DNA of 64,000 bases, taken from Eubacterium sp. GTDB taxonomy: Bacteria; Bacillota; Clostridia; Peptostreptococcales; Anaerovoracaceae. A model generated the notes under the pieces. It saw only the letters and a list, made by a program, of their open reading frames with translations. It was not told the DNA's origin and searched no databases. Below, piece after piece: positions 43,845 through 52,669 of the stretch; positions within the stretch are counted from its first letter, which is position 1; every line of letters begins with the position of its first letter. The stretch is from assembly GCA_021769965.1 (NCBI GenBank), contig JAETRU010000004.1, positions 1-64,000 of the forward strand, in the 5' to 3' direction. The translations under genes were made by a program, and so were the position numbers.

Positions 43845-44357
43845 TTAAAGTTTATCATTTTTCGGGTGGGACTGCAAGTAGATATTGCGCACATAAAGCT
43901 GGCAGGCAAAGGCATTGCAGACATTCCAGAGTAAATGCCGGGGATCTGTCGCGTCGTCAGTCTTCTCCATGGCGGTGCCGGCAAAGGCATGGCTCACCGC
44001 CTCCTCGATAAGGGTGCAGAACCGGTTGTAAGCCAGCTCCTTTTCGCTGCTGCGCAGAGACAGCCGGATCAGCCGCGCGATCTCCTCAATGGTATAGACC
44101 GGCTTCAGAATGGCAATAACAAAGAGAGAGGCCACCGCCGTCCTGTCGTAACGCTTGTTGACAGGAGCAGCGATGAATTTCTGTTTTACATAGTTGTTGA
44201 TCATGGTCTTTGTCATGACCTTTTTGCCGTCAAAAGTAAGGTAAGGCCCAAGCCATTCGTCCAACAGCGAAAGGACCTGATCCAGATACAGATCGATAGA
44301 GGGAAGCTCCTCCCATCTCGGCAGTCTAAAATATTCAAGTCCTCTGGTCCTCGCCAT
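43845..44357 (-). CDS. DUF1836 domain protein B (putative regulator)
   Basis: A 170-residue paralogue of the DUF1836 protein at 5386-5991. The core (PSIDLYLDQVLSLLDEWL ... TKTMINNYVKQKFIAAPVNKRYDRTAVASLFVIAILKPVYTIEEIARLI) is MerR-like. It is divergent from the acyl-CoA synthetase gene across a shared palindromic promoter, so it may control that gene and itself. This is inference from position. Confidence 0.8.
   Translation of the reverse strand: MARTRGLEYFRLPRWEELPSIDLYLDQVLSLLDEWLGPYLTFDGKKVMTKTMINNYVKQKFIAAPVNKRYDRTAVASLFVIAILKPVYTIEEIARLIRLSLRSSEKELAYNRFCTLIEEAVSHAFAGTAMEKTDDATDPRHLLWNVCNAFACQLYVRNIYLQSHPKNDKL
43849..43877 (-). promoter_or_regulatory. promoter of the ABC-F gene
   Basis: On the minus strand -35 TTGCAG (43877-43872), 17-bp spacer, -10 TAAACT (43854-43849). 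It lies over the 3' end of the DUF1836 gene. Confidence 0.6.
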
Positions 44358-44400
44358 GGTTCGCGCTCTCCTTTCACTTCTGCGGAAATTTCATATATGA

Positions 44401-44461
44401 AGCATACCACAGGAAAAAGTCATTGTCAACCGTTGACAAAGTGTTATTAATGAGTTAATAT
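44401..44461. promoter_or_regulatory. divergent promoters sharing a palindromic -35 (operator candidate)
   Basis: TTGTCAAC-C-GTTGACAA (44423-44439) is a perfect 8-bp inverted repeat. Plus strand: TTGACA (44433-44438), 17 bp, TAATAT (44456-44461) for the acyl-CoA synthetase. Minus strand: TTGACA (44429-44424), 17 bp, TATGCT (44406-44401) for DUF1836 B. A protein bound there would block both -35 elements. Confidence 0.7.
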
Positions 44462-44502
44462 AGTTTTAATAACTATGTAAATTTATCGAGGAGAATATAG
44501 AA

Positions 44503-46233
44503 GTGAACAGAGTAAAAGAACTGAAACCCGTATTTGACTCCGTCCTGCATCGGGATTATCGCGCCCTGCTCGACTATGGAGCCGACGTTTACAGAGGAGA
44601 CGACGCATACATCATCAAACATAAAAAGGGAAAAGACGTGTCTTATGAGCACATCAAATTTGAGGATTTCCGGGATCAGGTCAACGATCTGGGCACTGCC
44701 CTGCTGAAAAAAGGCTTCGCTGGCAAAAGGATCGCCATTATCGGAAAAAACCGCTATGAATGGATGCTGGCCCACTACGCTACCCTTTGCGGTCTGGGCG
44801 TCAGCGTACCTCTGGACAAAGGTCTTCCTTTCGACGAGCTGGAAAACTCACTGCAGATCAGCCGGGCCGACATGCTGGTCTTTGACAGGGCTCATCTGGA
44901 TCTGGTCAGAGATCTGCAGGAAAAAAAGACCACGCAGGTCACGGATTTTATCTCCATGGATCCGCTGGAAGGCTTTGACGACATCAGAGCTTTGATGGAA
45001 GAGGGACGGTCTGCGCTGGCGGACGGTTATGACGATTATCTGCACCTGCCGATCGATCCGAACGCCATGTCCATCCTGCTCTTTACCTCCGGCACCACAT
45101 CCCGGGCCAAGGCGGTGCAGCTGTCGCAGTACAACATCCTGTCCAATGTCTACGCTATGCTGAAGGTGCAGGATATCCGCCACGGCGATATCAACATGGC
45201 GTTCCTGCCTTACCACCATACCTTCGGTTCTACCGGTCAGGCTGTCATGCTGGCGGCCGGCGTCACTACCACCTACTGCGACGGTCTGAAATATCTGCAG
45301 AAAAACATTGTGGAATACAAAGTATCCCTGTTCGTCTGCGTGCCTCTGCTCATCGAATCTATCTACAAGAAGATCATGCAGACGGTGAAAAAACAGGGAC
45401 TGGAAAAGAAGGTGGCTTTCGGTCTGAAGGTATCGAAAGCACTGCTGAAGGTCGGCATTGACGTGCGCCGCAAACTGTTTAAGGAAATTCTGGATCAGCT
45501 TGGGGGCAATCTGCGCTATGTCATCAGCGGCGCTTCTGCCATCGATCCGGAAGCTCTGCAGGGATTCCTTGATTTCGGCATCACCGCCGTGCAGGGCTAT
45601 GGCATGACTGAGGCTTCTCCGGTACTTGCAGGCGAGAACACCTGGGAGCACAAGCTGGGCTCCATCGGAAAGGCCATGCCTGGCATAGAACTGGCTGTCG
45701 ACGAGCCGAATGAAGAAGGTATCGGCGAGCTGATCGCCCGCGGTCCTAACATTATGAGCGGCTATTATGAAAACGAAGAGGAAACTGCCAAAGTACTGGC
45801 TGACGGCTGGCTTCACACGGGAGATCTGGCTTATCTTGATGAAGATGGCTATATTTTCATCTGCGGCCGCAAGAAAAACGTCATTGTCCTGAAAAACGGC
45901 AAAAATGTCTATCCGGAAGAGCTTGAGATACTGATCAGCAACCTGCCTTACGTAGAGGAAAACATGGTCTTCGGTCAGCCTAAGCACAATGACGGCGATG
46001 AGAAGGATCTGGCCCTCTGTGCCAAGATCGTCTACAAACCGGACTACATGAAAGATATCTACGGCACCAGCGATCCGGCCGAGATCGAACGGATCATCAG
46101 AAAAGACATCGACGCCATCAACGAGGATCTGCCGGTCTACAAACATATGCTCCGCATCATCGTCACCGACGATCCGATGATCAAAACCACTACGGGCAAA
46201 GTTAAACGATATGAAGAGACGAAGAAGCTGTAG
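44503..46233 (+). CDS. AMP-forming long-chain acyl-CoA synthetase
   Basis: A 576-residue adenylate-forming enzyme. Motifs: LLFTSGTTSRAKAVQLS (P-loop-like A3; Arg and Ala replace the usual Gly-Pro), VQGYGMTEASPV (A5), TGDLAYLDEDGYIFICGRKKNVI (A7/A8), and the catalytic Lys in TTTGKVKRYE. It should activate fatty or other carboxylic acids as CoA thioesters. The start is GTG at 44503 with GAGGAG upstream. It is divergent from DUF1836 B. Chain-length preference cannot be read. Confidence 0.9.
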   Translation: MNRVKELKPVFDSVLHRDYRALLDYGADVYRGDDAYIIKHKKGKDVSYEHIKFEDFRDQVNDLGTALLKKGFAGKRIAIIGKNRYEWMLAHYATLCGLGVSVPLDKGLPFDELENSLQISRADMLVFDRAHLDLVRDLQEKKTTQVTDFISMDPLEGFDDIRALMEEGRSALADGYDDYLHLPIDPNAMSILLFTSGTTSRAKAVQLSQYNILSNVYAMLKVQDIRHGDINMAFLPYHHTFGSTGQAVMLAAGVTTTYCDGLKYLQKNIVEYKVSLFVCVPLLIESIYKKIMQTVKKQGLEKKVAFGLKVSKALLKVGIDVRRKLFKEILDQLGGNLRYVISGASAIDPEALQGFLDFGITAVQGYGMTEASPVLAGENTWEHKLGSIGKAMPGIELAVDEPNEEGIGELIARGPNIMSGYYENEEETAKVLADGWLHTGDLAYLDEDGYIFICGRKKNVIVLKNGKNVYPEELEILISNLPYVEENMVFGQPKHNDGDEKDLALCAKIVYKPDYMKDIYGTSDPAEIERIIRKDIDAINEDLPVYKHMLRIIVTDDPMIKTTTGKVKRYEETKKL

Positions 46234-46245
46234 GCTGCCCGCCGC

Positions 46246-47049
46246 CTAGTACCTTTCTATCTGAATATACAGCCTGTCTTTCCGGGACCGCCCGCCGATT
46301 TCAGCAAGACGGGCTTTTCCTTTTCCGCGCAGGGTGATCTGATTCCCCTCGCTGACCGGCGCGTCAGTCTTTGTCACCTCCACATGGTTAACAAAGACAA
46401 TGCCGCCTTTGACGGCCTCAGCCGCCTTGCCCCGCGACAGGCCGAAAGCTGAAGCCACGATATTGTCAAGGCGCAGTGACGCTACCGTGTCCGTAATGAT
46501 CTTCCGCTCCGTTTCCGGCACGATCAGCTCCGTCACCGGGACCTGCTCCAGCGACAAATTCGTCCGCCCCGCCTTACAGTAATTCATGAGAATAAAGTCG
46601 GCGATATCCGCAAGAACGATAATATCCGCCCCATCGGGACGAACCAGAATGTCCCCCAGCAGATCTCTTTTGATCCCCAGACCTACCAGAGAGCCCAGAT
46701 AATCCCGATGAGTCAGTACCCTGCTGCCTGCAGGAGCCGCCGCCCGTATCACAGTCAGCGGATCGTCGTCTTCCACAAAAGCGTAGTCCGGCAGATTGAT
46801 CAAAATGACCCGCTCCGCGTCATCGTAGCCGCCGTAAAACCGCACCCGGCAAGACGGCAGTCTCCCTTCTGATGCCGCAGTCTGTTCCGCCGCCCTGTCA
46901 AAGACGGGTACATGATTCTTTCTGCAGTATATTCTTGCCATGGACTGCTGATGGCTGTCAAGAAATCCCGTACTGGTAACGATATATTTATTTTCACACT
47001 GGGCAATCTTGTCCTCGATCTGACCCAGCAAAAAGTTATCTTCTTTCAT
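46246..47049 (-). CDS. YlmH-like S4-domain RNA-binding protein
   Basis: A 267-residue protein. The N-terminal part (MKEDNFLLGQIEDKIAQCE...) and middle (YGGYDDAERVILINLPDYA) match YlmH, a protein near cell division genes in Firmicutes, and the C-terminus is an S4 domain (RLDNIVASAFGLSRGKAAEAVKGGIVFVNHVEV). The ATG at 47049 follows GAAGGGAGCG and is preferred to the longer frame to 47148. YlmH binds tRNA/ribosome in related work on ribosome rescue; here ylm neighbours are absent. Confidence 0.88.
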   Translation of the reverse strand: MKEDNFLLGQIEDKIAQCENKYIVTSTGFLDSHQQSMARIYCRKNHVPVFDRAAEQTAASEGRLPSCRVRFYGGYDDAERVILINLPDYAFVEDDDPLTVIRAAAPAGSRVLTHRDYLGSLVGLGIKRDLLGDILVRPDGADIIVLADIADFILMNYCKAGRTNLSLEQVPVTELIVPETERKIITDTVASLRLDNIVASAFGLSRGKAAEAVKGGIVFVNHVEVTKTDAPVSEGNQITLRGKGKARLAEIGGRSRKDRLYIQIERY

Positions 47050-47186
47050 ATTGTGTCCGCTCCCTTCTCGTTTCAGTATACAGAAAAACTTCAAAGCTTG
47101 CAAGATACTTTCCCATGCCTGCTCCACAAAATCCAACCCATAAATCAATATTTTTAACTTTTACATTAAAAAAATTAATTTTAATA

Positions 47187-47215
47187 TTGACTTTTTGAAT
47201 TTATTGTATTATATT
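47187..47215 (+). promoter_or_regulatory. promoter for the DUF2089 operon
   Basis: -35 TTGACT (47187-47192), 17-bp spacer, -10 TATATT (47210-47215) in a very AT-rich 80-bp stretch. AGGAGG precedes the start codon. Confidence 0.75.
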
Positions 47216-47243
47216 TTTAACAACAAGAGGAGGTAATCACCCT

Positions 47244-47609
47244 ATGAAAAAAATCATCAGCCGCTGCCCGGTCTGCAGTGGAGAACTGAAAGTCACCCGG
47301 CTGAAGTGCGGCACCTGCGACACGGTCATCGAAAACGACTTTGCCCTGAGTAAGTTCGACTATCTGTCTGACGAAGACCTCCACTTCACCGAGACCTTTA
47401 TCAAGTGCCGCGGCAATATCAAAGAGGTGGAGAAAGAACTGGGCATATCCTATCCCACAGTCCGCTCCCGTCTGGACGGCATCATCAAAAAACTGGGATA
47501 CGAAGACACGTCAAAGCAGGACGAAACAGCACAGCTGCGGGAAGATGTCCTGCGCCGTCTGGAGCAGGGCGAGATCACCGCAAAGGAAGCTCTGGAAATG
47601 CTGAAGTAA
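47244..47609 (+). CDS. DUF2089 zinc-ribbon / helix-turn-helix protein
   Basis: A 121-residue protein with a zinc ribbon (C8-x2-C11 ... C22-x2-C25), then a helix-turn-helix (NIKEVEKELGISYPTVRSRLDGIIKKLGY, 52-80) and a short SHOCT-like C-terminus (RRLEQGEITAKEALEML). This is the DUF2089 layout, a likely transcription factor. It leads a three-gene operon with 47632-48021 and 48039-48305. Confidence 0.88.
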   Translation: MKKIISRCPVCSGELKVTRLKCGTCDTVIENDFALSKFDYLSDEDLHFTETFIKCRGNIKEVEKELGISYPTVRSRLDGIIKKLGYEDTSKQDETAQLREDVLRRLEQGEITAKEALEMLK

Positions 47610-47631
47610 AAGAATGAGAGGAATGGAAACT

Positions 47632-48021
47632 ATGGAAGAAAAAATGAGGATCTTAAAAATGTTAGAAGACGGAACCATTACAGCCGAAGAGGCTGCTGAA
47701 CTGATGGACGCTCTGGGCGTAGACGCACAGCCGGAAGCCGAAAACCCGGGACTTCCAACTCTGAAAAGAAACTATGAAAGAAAGATGCTTCACATCCAGG
47801 TGGACGGCAATGACAAGGTCAACATCCAGTTCCCCATCAGCGCCATCAGGAAGATCCTGAAGGTCACCGGTAAAATTCCCCTGCCGGAAGAGACCCTGGG
47901 AGACTTCGATCTGGATGCCCTGATGGAGGCGATCAGCGAATGCCTGGACGAGGAGATCGTCGGCGACTTTGTCAACGTGACCGCTGTTGACGGAACTTCC
48001 GTCCGCATCTATGTTGAATAG
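47632..48021 (+). CDS. SHOCT-like domain protein (YvlB-related)
   Basis: A 129-residue protein from the ATG at 47632, chosen because GAGAGGA lies nine bases before it; two upstream in-frame ATGs (47614, 47623) are possible. N-terminus: a short SHOCT-like helix pair (LKMLEDGTITAEEAAELMDALG), like the end of the DUF2089 protein. The C-terminal half (LHIQVDGNDKVNIQFPISAIRKILKVTG ... NVTAVDGTSVRIYVE) has the same fold pattern as the next small protein. The function of such DUF2089/YvlB neighbours is unknown; a link with envelope stress exists for YvlB. Confidence 0.75.
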   Translation: MEEKMRILKMLEDGTITAEEAAELMDALGVDAQPEAENPGLPTLKRNYERKMLHIQVDGNDKVNIQFPISAIRKILKVTGKIPLPEETLGDFDLDALMEAISECLDEEIVGDFVNVTAVDGTSVRIYVE

Positions 48022-48038
48022 GATAGAGTGAACAGCCC

Positions 48039-48305
48039 ATGAAGATCAAAGTCCGCACCACAGACGGAAAGAGGATAACCGTCCCCGTTCCCGTATCCGC
48101 CGTCGGCGCCGTCCTGCGGCTGACCCCGGCTTCGGTCTGGCGTACTGCCGCTGAAAACGTACCTGATCCCTACAAACCGCTGGTAAGCAGAAAAATGATC
48201 CTGCTGTATTACAAGGCGTGCAAGGAGATCCTACATGATCATCCCGGCCTTGAGCTGGTCCGGGTGGAAGCGGCAGACGGAACCTTCGTTTCCATCAAGC
48301 TGTAA
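48039..48305 (+). CDS. small protein sharing the C-terminal domain of its neighbour (88 aa)
   Basis: Its pattern MKIKVRTTDGKRITVPVPVSAVGAVLRL ... ELVRVEAADGTFVSIKL matches the C-terminal half of the preceding protein (V-x-V/I-x-P-V/I-S-A-V/I-x-x-x-L at the start, V-x-A-x-D-G-T-x-V-x-I at the end). The SHOCT-like N-terminus is absent. It follows after 17 bp on the same strand, so it is the last gene of the operon. No known name. Function unknown. Confidence 0.7.
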   Translation: MKIKVRTTDGKRITVPVPVSAVGAVLRLTPASVWRTAAENVPDPYKPLVSRKMILLYYKACKEILHDHPGLELVRVEAADGTFVSIKL

Positions 48306-48383
48306 GGTCGTTCAAAGAGCGCCCCGCGCCCTCATACTTTCGTCTGATTTTGTTAAATATATGTAAAATCACGGCTGCACCCC

Positions 48384-48412
48384 TTGCTTTTTTTCCTCCC
48401 CGGTGCTATAGT
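48384..48412 (+). promoter_or_regulatory. promoter of the riboswitch/P-type ATPase transcript
   Basis: -35 TTGCTT (48384-48389), 17-bp spacer, -10 TATAGT (48407-48412). Confidence 0.6.
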
Positions 48413-48435
48413 GTGTAACAGAAAAAACACATATC

Positions 48436-48560
48436 CTTTAAAAGGGAGTAGCTGGCAGTCCGGACACTCATGTCCCAGGCTGCAGTAATATGCGTCAGTA
48501 CGACCGGCGGCTCTGCAGCCCGGTCCGCAGTTACTTGAAATAGCGAGACTTTTAAGGCAG
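48436..48560 (+). promoter_or_regulatory. yybP-ykoY (manganese) riboswitch
   Basis: The leader shows the two conserved L1 and L3 signatures of the yybP-ykoY class: AAAGGGAGTAGC (48441-48452) near the 5' end and AGCGAGACTTT (48542-48552) at the 3' end, with variable hairpins between (GGACACTCATGTCC and GGCGGCTCTGCAGCCCGG). These aptamers bind Mn2+. The GAGAC element is part of both the aptamer and the 5' arm of the following terminator, so metal binding should prevent termination and switch on the downstream P-type ATPase. Recognised by motif only. Confidence 0.88.
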
Positions 48561-48594
48561 ATTTCTTTTACTGCCTTGAAAGTCTCTTTTTTTT
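48545..48594 (+). terminator. riboswitch-controlled terminator
   Basis: GAGACTTTTAAGGCAG (48545-48560) and CTGCCTTGAAAGTCTC (48571-48586) form a 16-bp stem with one mismatched step and a 10-nt loop, followed by TTTTTTTT. Confidence 0.9.
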
Positions 48595-48635
48595 AAACTT
48601 TCGGGCATACTAATCACATACGCGGGAGGTATTAC

Positions 48636-51164
48636 ATGTTTTACAACAAAGATATTTCGTCTGTCATGGAGGAATTTCATGCATCATATGCCGGCCTGAC
48701 CCAAAGCCAGGTGGAAAAAAACCGTCAGGAATTCGGTGAGAACAGGCTGCAGGAGAAGAAGAAAAAGAGCACTCTCCAGATCTTCGTGGAGCAGTTCAAG
48801 GATCTTCTGGTCATCATCCTTATCATCGCCGCGGCCATTTCCATGGCTACCGGCAACTCTGAGAGCACCGCAGTCATTCTGGCTGTTCTGATTTTAAATG
48901 CCATTTTAGGCACAGTCCAGTACATCAAAGCGGAAAAATCCCTGGAAAGCCTGAAAAGTCTGTCTGCCCCGATCGCTAAAATCATCAGAAACGGCGAAAA
49001 TCTGGAAATCAACGCAGACGAGCTGGTCTGCGGCGACGTGATCCGGCTGGAAGCCGGTGATATCGTGCCCGGCGACGGACGCATTCTGGAAAGCTATTCA
49101 TTAAAACTCAACGAAAGCTCTCTGACCGGTGAATCCGAGCCAGTGGAAAAGACCGCCGAGACGCTCCACGCGGATAACATCGCTCTGGGCGATCAGATCA
49201 ACATGGTCTTTTCTGGATCTCTGGTCACTTACGGGCGCGGCCTCGCTGTCATTACCGGCGTGGGGCAGTCCACAGAGCTGGGCAAGATCGCCGATCTGAT
49301 GAATAACACGGCAGAGCGCAAAACACCGCTGCAGATCACCATGGATAACTTCAGTAAGAAGCTTTCCATCGCCATCATGGCTGTCTGCGTTCTGGTCTTT
49401 GCCCTGAGCCTGTACCGCGGCATGGCCTTTGCCGACGCTCTGCTCTTTGCCGTGGCTCTGGCCGTAGCAGCCATTCCGGAGGCTCTTTCCTCCATCATCA
49501 CCATTTCCCTGGCCATCGGTACCTCCCGCATGGCGGATCAGAACGCCATCATCAAGCAGCTGTCCGCTGTGGAAGGCCTGGGCTGCGTATCCGTCATCTG
49601 TTCTGACAAGACCGGTACGCTGACCCAGAACAGAATGACAGTAGAACAGGTGATCTGCGATGACGCTGATCTGGATACACTGCTGCAGGCTTCCATTCTC
49701 TGCAACGATACAGTCGTCGCTGACGGGCAGACAAAGGGAGATCCGACGGAGACTGCCCTGGCAGACTACTATACGGCCGTCAAAGGTGATTATACAGCGG
49801 CAAAAGAAGCTCTGCCGCGGCTGTCCGAACTTCCTTTTGACTCCGACAGAAAACTGATGACTACCCTCCACTGCATTGACGGCAGCTATACCGCCTACAC
49901 AAAAGGCGCTCTGGACGTGATCCTGAGCCGGGTAAAGGGACTTTCTGACGACGAGAAAGAAAAGATCCGCCAGACAAACTTTGATCTGTCAGATCAGGGT
50001 CTTCGGGTGCTGGCCTTCGCGAGAAAGATCTTGCCGGCGGAAAAAACTTTGACCTTCGACGATGAGAACGATCTGGAATATCTGGGGCTGATCGCGGAGA
50101 TGGACCCTCCGAGGGAGGAATCAGCACGCGCCGTAGCAGACTGCCGGAGCGCGGGGATCAAAGCGGTCATGATCACAGGCGACCACAAGATCACAGCGTC
50201 AGCCATCGCCAGACGCATCGGCATCATGGAGGAAGACGATCTGGCCGTTACCGGCACAGAGCTGGACGCTATGGACGACGCAGAACTGGCGGAAAAACTG
50301 CCGCATATCAGCGTTTACGCCCGTGTCAGTCCGGACAACAAGATCCGAATCGTCGACGCGTGGCAGGAACGCGGCAGCATTGTAGCGATGACCGGCGACG
50401 GCGTCAACGACGCGCCGGCTCTGAAACAGGCTGACGTCGGAGTCGCCATGGGCATCACCGGTACAGAAGTCGCAAAGGACGCTGCCGCCATGATCCTGAC
50501 CGATGACAATTTTGCCACCATCATCAAGTCAGTGCTCAACGGCCGCAACATCTACGCCAATATCAAAAATGCCGTCAAGTTCCTGCTGTCCGGCAACGCG
50601 GCAGGTATTCTGACCGTCCTGTACGCTTCTCTGATGGCCCTGCCGACGCCGTTTACCGCTGTGCAGCTTTTGTTCATCAATCTGATCACCGACAGTCTGC
50701 CGGCTCTGGCTATCAGCATGGAACCGCTGAACACAGCTTTGATGCACGATACGCCCCGTCCGCGCAGCGAATCTGTTCTGACAAAAAAGACCCTGACGCA
50801 GATCGCTTATCAGGGACTGCTCATCGGCGCAGCCACTATCGCGGCCTTCTATATGGGACTGCAGACAGACCCTAAGGCCGCCACCACTATGGCCTTTGCC
50901 ACTCTGTGTCTGGCCCGGCTGTGGCACGGTTTTAATTCCCGCGGCGATCAGTCCATCTTCCGACTGGGACTTACCACCAACGTATACACCATCGGAGCGT
51001 TTTTCCTTGGCGCGGCGCTGCTGTTTTCCATCCTGCTGATCCCGTTCTTCGCAAAGGCTTTCGGCATCGCGGCACTGACAGGCGCGCAGCTGGGCTGGAT
51101 CTGCGTCCTCGCTCTGCTGCCAACCGTCGTGATCCAGCTGATAAAGATTATCAGAGAGAGATAA
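48636..51164 (+). CDS. P2-type cation-transporting ATPase (candidate Mn2+/Ca2+ exporter)
   Basis: An 842-residue P-type ATPase of the calcium-ATPase-like class. It has the TGES motif (LTGESEPV), the phosphorylation motif SDKTGTLTQN (Asp324), nucleotide-binding KGALDVI and TGDGVND, and ten predicted membrane helices. Helix 4 reads AAIPEALSSIIT (PEAL instead of PEGL of SERCA) and helix 6 NLITDSLPALAIS. Placed behind a manganese riboswitch, it most likely exports Mn2+, possibly also Ca2+. The ribosome binding site is GGGAGG. Downstream lies a strong bidirectional terminator. Confidence 0.92.
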   Translation: MFYNKDISSVMEEFHASYAGLTQSQVEKNRQEFGENRLQEKKKKSTLQIFVEQFKDLLVIILIIAAAISMATGNSESTAVILAVLILNAILGTVQYIKAEKSLESLKSLSAPIAKIIRNGENLEINADELVCGDVIRLEAGDIVPGDGRILESYSLKLNESSLTGESEPVEKTAETLHADNIALGDQINMVFSGSLVTYGRGLAVITGVGQSTELGKIADLMNNTAERKTPLQITMDNFSKKLSIAIMAVCVLVFALSLYRGMAFADALLFAVALAVAAIPEALSSIITISLAIGTSRMADQNAIIKQLSAVEGLGCVSVICSDKTGTLTQNRMTVEQVICDDADLDTLLQASILCNDTVVADGQTKGDPTETALADYYTAVKGDYTAAKEALPRLSELPFDSDRKLMTTLHCIDGSYTAYTKGALDVILSRVKGLSDDEKEKIRQTNFDLSDQGLRVLAFARKILPAEKTLTFDDENDLEYLGLIAEMDPPREESARAVADCRSAGIKAVMITGDHKITASAIARRIGIMEEDDLAVTGTELDAMDDAELAEKLPHISVYARVSPDNKIRIVDAWQERGSIVAMTGDGVNDAPALKQADVGVAMGITGTEVAKDAAAMILTDDNFATIIKSVLNGRNIYANIKNAVKFLLSGNAAGILTVLYASLMALPTPFTAVQLLFINLITDSLPALAISMEPLNTALMHDTPRPRSESVLTKKTLTQIAYQGLLIGAATIAAFYMGLQTDPKAATTMAFATLCLARLWHGFNSRGDQSIFRLGLTTNVYTIGAFFLGAALLFSILLIPFFAKAFGIAALTGAQLGWICVLALLPTVVIQLIKIIRER

Positions 51165-51187
51165 CTTCTTCATTTTATTTCATATAA

Positions 51188-51230
51188 AGAGGACTGGAGC
51201 TGCCGCTTTTCCGCGGTGCTCCAGTCCTCT
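51188..51230. terminator. bidirectional terminator
   Basis: AGAGGACTGGAGC and GCTCCAGTCCTCT form a perfect 13-bp stem; it separates the P-type ATPase (+) from the lactate dehydrogenase (-). Confidence 0.88.
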
Positions 51231-51253
51231 TCGTGTTTCTGCTTCTATATAGA

Positions 51254-52663
51254 TCATGCCTCTATGGCAAACACTGTTCCCGGGTTCATGATGCCCTTCG
51301 GATCGAAGACATCTTTGATGCCCTTCATCAGCGCCAGTTCCGCTGCCGGCTTCTGCTCCCGCAGCTCCTCCACGCGGATCTTTCCGATGCCGTGCTCGCC
51401 GGTCACCGTGCCGCCATAGCTGTAGCAGATATCGTACATCTTGTGTTTCAGCTCATCCGCATAGTCCGGAATAGAGCCGTCCGGCAGATACAGAATGTCG
51501 TTATGCACGTTGCCGTCTGCGATATGGGCGATGACATTGGTTCCTGTATGGTATTCAGCTACCAGCTCTTTCAGCTTCAGAATAAAGTCGGATACATGGG
51601 ATACCGGCACTGCCATGTCGAAGGAATCGCAGATCTCGTCCTTGATCAGCTCATAGTGTTGGCTTCTCACCAGCAGCAGTTCCTCCTGCTCCTTCTCCTT
51701 GCCCGCAAAGAGGCACGGCAGGGCTTTGTTCGCCTTGCAGATCTCATTTATCGCCTTTACCGCGTCGTACAGCTGCTGCTCCGTCCGCTCCGACAGGATG
51801 ATCAGAAGGTCAGCGCTTCCGTCCTGTGCCTGCCACGTAAGGCCCAGCATCTTCGCGGTATCCACAAAGAGACGCTTATCCATATATTCTACGGCCAGAG
51901 GCGTGTAGCCGCTCTTTAAAATGTCCGTTACCGCATGGCAGGCGTCCTGAATCTTCTCAAAAGGCGCCACGATGGTGGCAGTCGCCTTGTCCTTCGGAAA
52001 TATCTTCAGAATCACCTTTGTTACGATTGCCAGCGTGCCTTCGCTTCCCAGAAGCAGCTGAGTCAGATTATAGCCGGCATTGTTTTTGATCAGCTTTCCG
52101 CCCAATTCCAGGATCTCCCCGTTTGGCAGTACCGCGGTAACGCCCAGGATGTGCTTGCGCATAACGCCGTGGCGCACAGCTCTGGCCCCGCCGGCATTGG
52201 TCACAGCCATGCCGCCCATCTGGGCTCCCTCGTCTCCCGGATGGACCGGAAAACTGAGGCCGTCATGATGTTCCAGCTCCTCCAGCAGGTCCATCAGAGT
52301 AACGCCGGCTTCCAGCACGGCGACCATATTTTCCTCGTCGATCTCAAGAATATGATTCATCCTCTCCGTAGAGATGATGATGCTGTCGACTACAGGCGTG
52401 CACCCTCCGGCAAGGCCTGTCGCGCCGCCCCGCACTACCACAGGCACGGTCATGGCGTCTGCGATCTTCATCACAGCCGCGACCTCTTCAGTATCAGCCG
52501 GTTTGACTACCACGCAGTTCTGCGCTGCGTCAGGCCGGTAAGTGATCTCCACTTCATCGTACAGGAAAGCCTCTATCCGTTCCCTGCCTGTGATGACAAA
52601 ATCCTCACCTACTGCCTGAACCAGACGTTCTGTAACTTCTTTTGTGATCGGGTTATATTTCAT
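51254..52663 (-). CDS. FAD-linked D-lactate/glycolate dehydrogenase (LctD/GlcD-type)
   Basis: A 469-residue flavoprotein with an N-terminal FAD-binding type 4 domain (VVVRGGATGLAGGCTPV, LSFPVHPGDEGAQMGGMAVTNAGGARAVRHG) and the FAD-oxidase C-terminal domain (HIADGNVHNDILY, GTVTGEHGIGKIR). With etfA and etfB directly upstream it matches the lactate dehydrogenase-Etf complexes of anaerobes such as Acetobacterium (LctBCD), which couple lactate oxidation to NAD+ reduction. No lactate permease or racemase is in the window. It lacks a cysteine-rich C-terminal domain. Confidence 0.9.
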   Translation of the reverse strand: MKYNPITKEVTERLVQAVGEDFVITGRERIEAFLYDEVEITYRPDAAQNCVVVKPADTEEVAAVMKIADAMTVPVVVRGGATGLAGGCTPVVDSIIISTERMNHILEIDEENMVAVLEAGVTLMDLLEELEHHDGLSFPVHPGDEGAQMGGMAVTNAGGARAVRHGVMRKHILGVTAVLPNGEILELGGKLIKNNAGYNLTQLLLGSEGTLAIVTKVILKIFPKDKATATIVAPFEKIQDACHAVTDILKSGYTPLAVEYMDKRLFVDTAKMLGLTWQAQDGSADLLIILSERTEQQLYDAVKAINEICKANKALPCLFAGKEKEQEELLLVRSQHYELIKDEICDSFDMAVPVSHVSDFILKLKELVAEYHTGTNVIAHIADGNVHNDILYLPDGSIPDYADELKHKMYDICYSYGGTVTGEHGIGKIRVEELREQKPAAELALMKGIKDVFDPKGIMNPGTVFAIEA

Positions 52664-52669
52664 GGCGCA

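Noticed and set aside
44848-46146. 432-codon minus-strand frame
   Set aside because: Antisense to the acyl-CoA synthetase, which has all its motifs.
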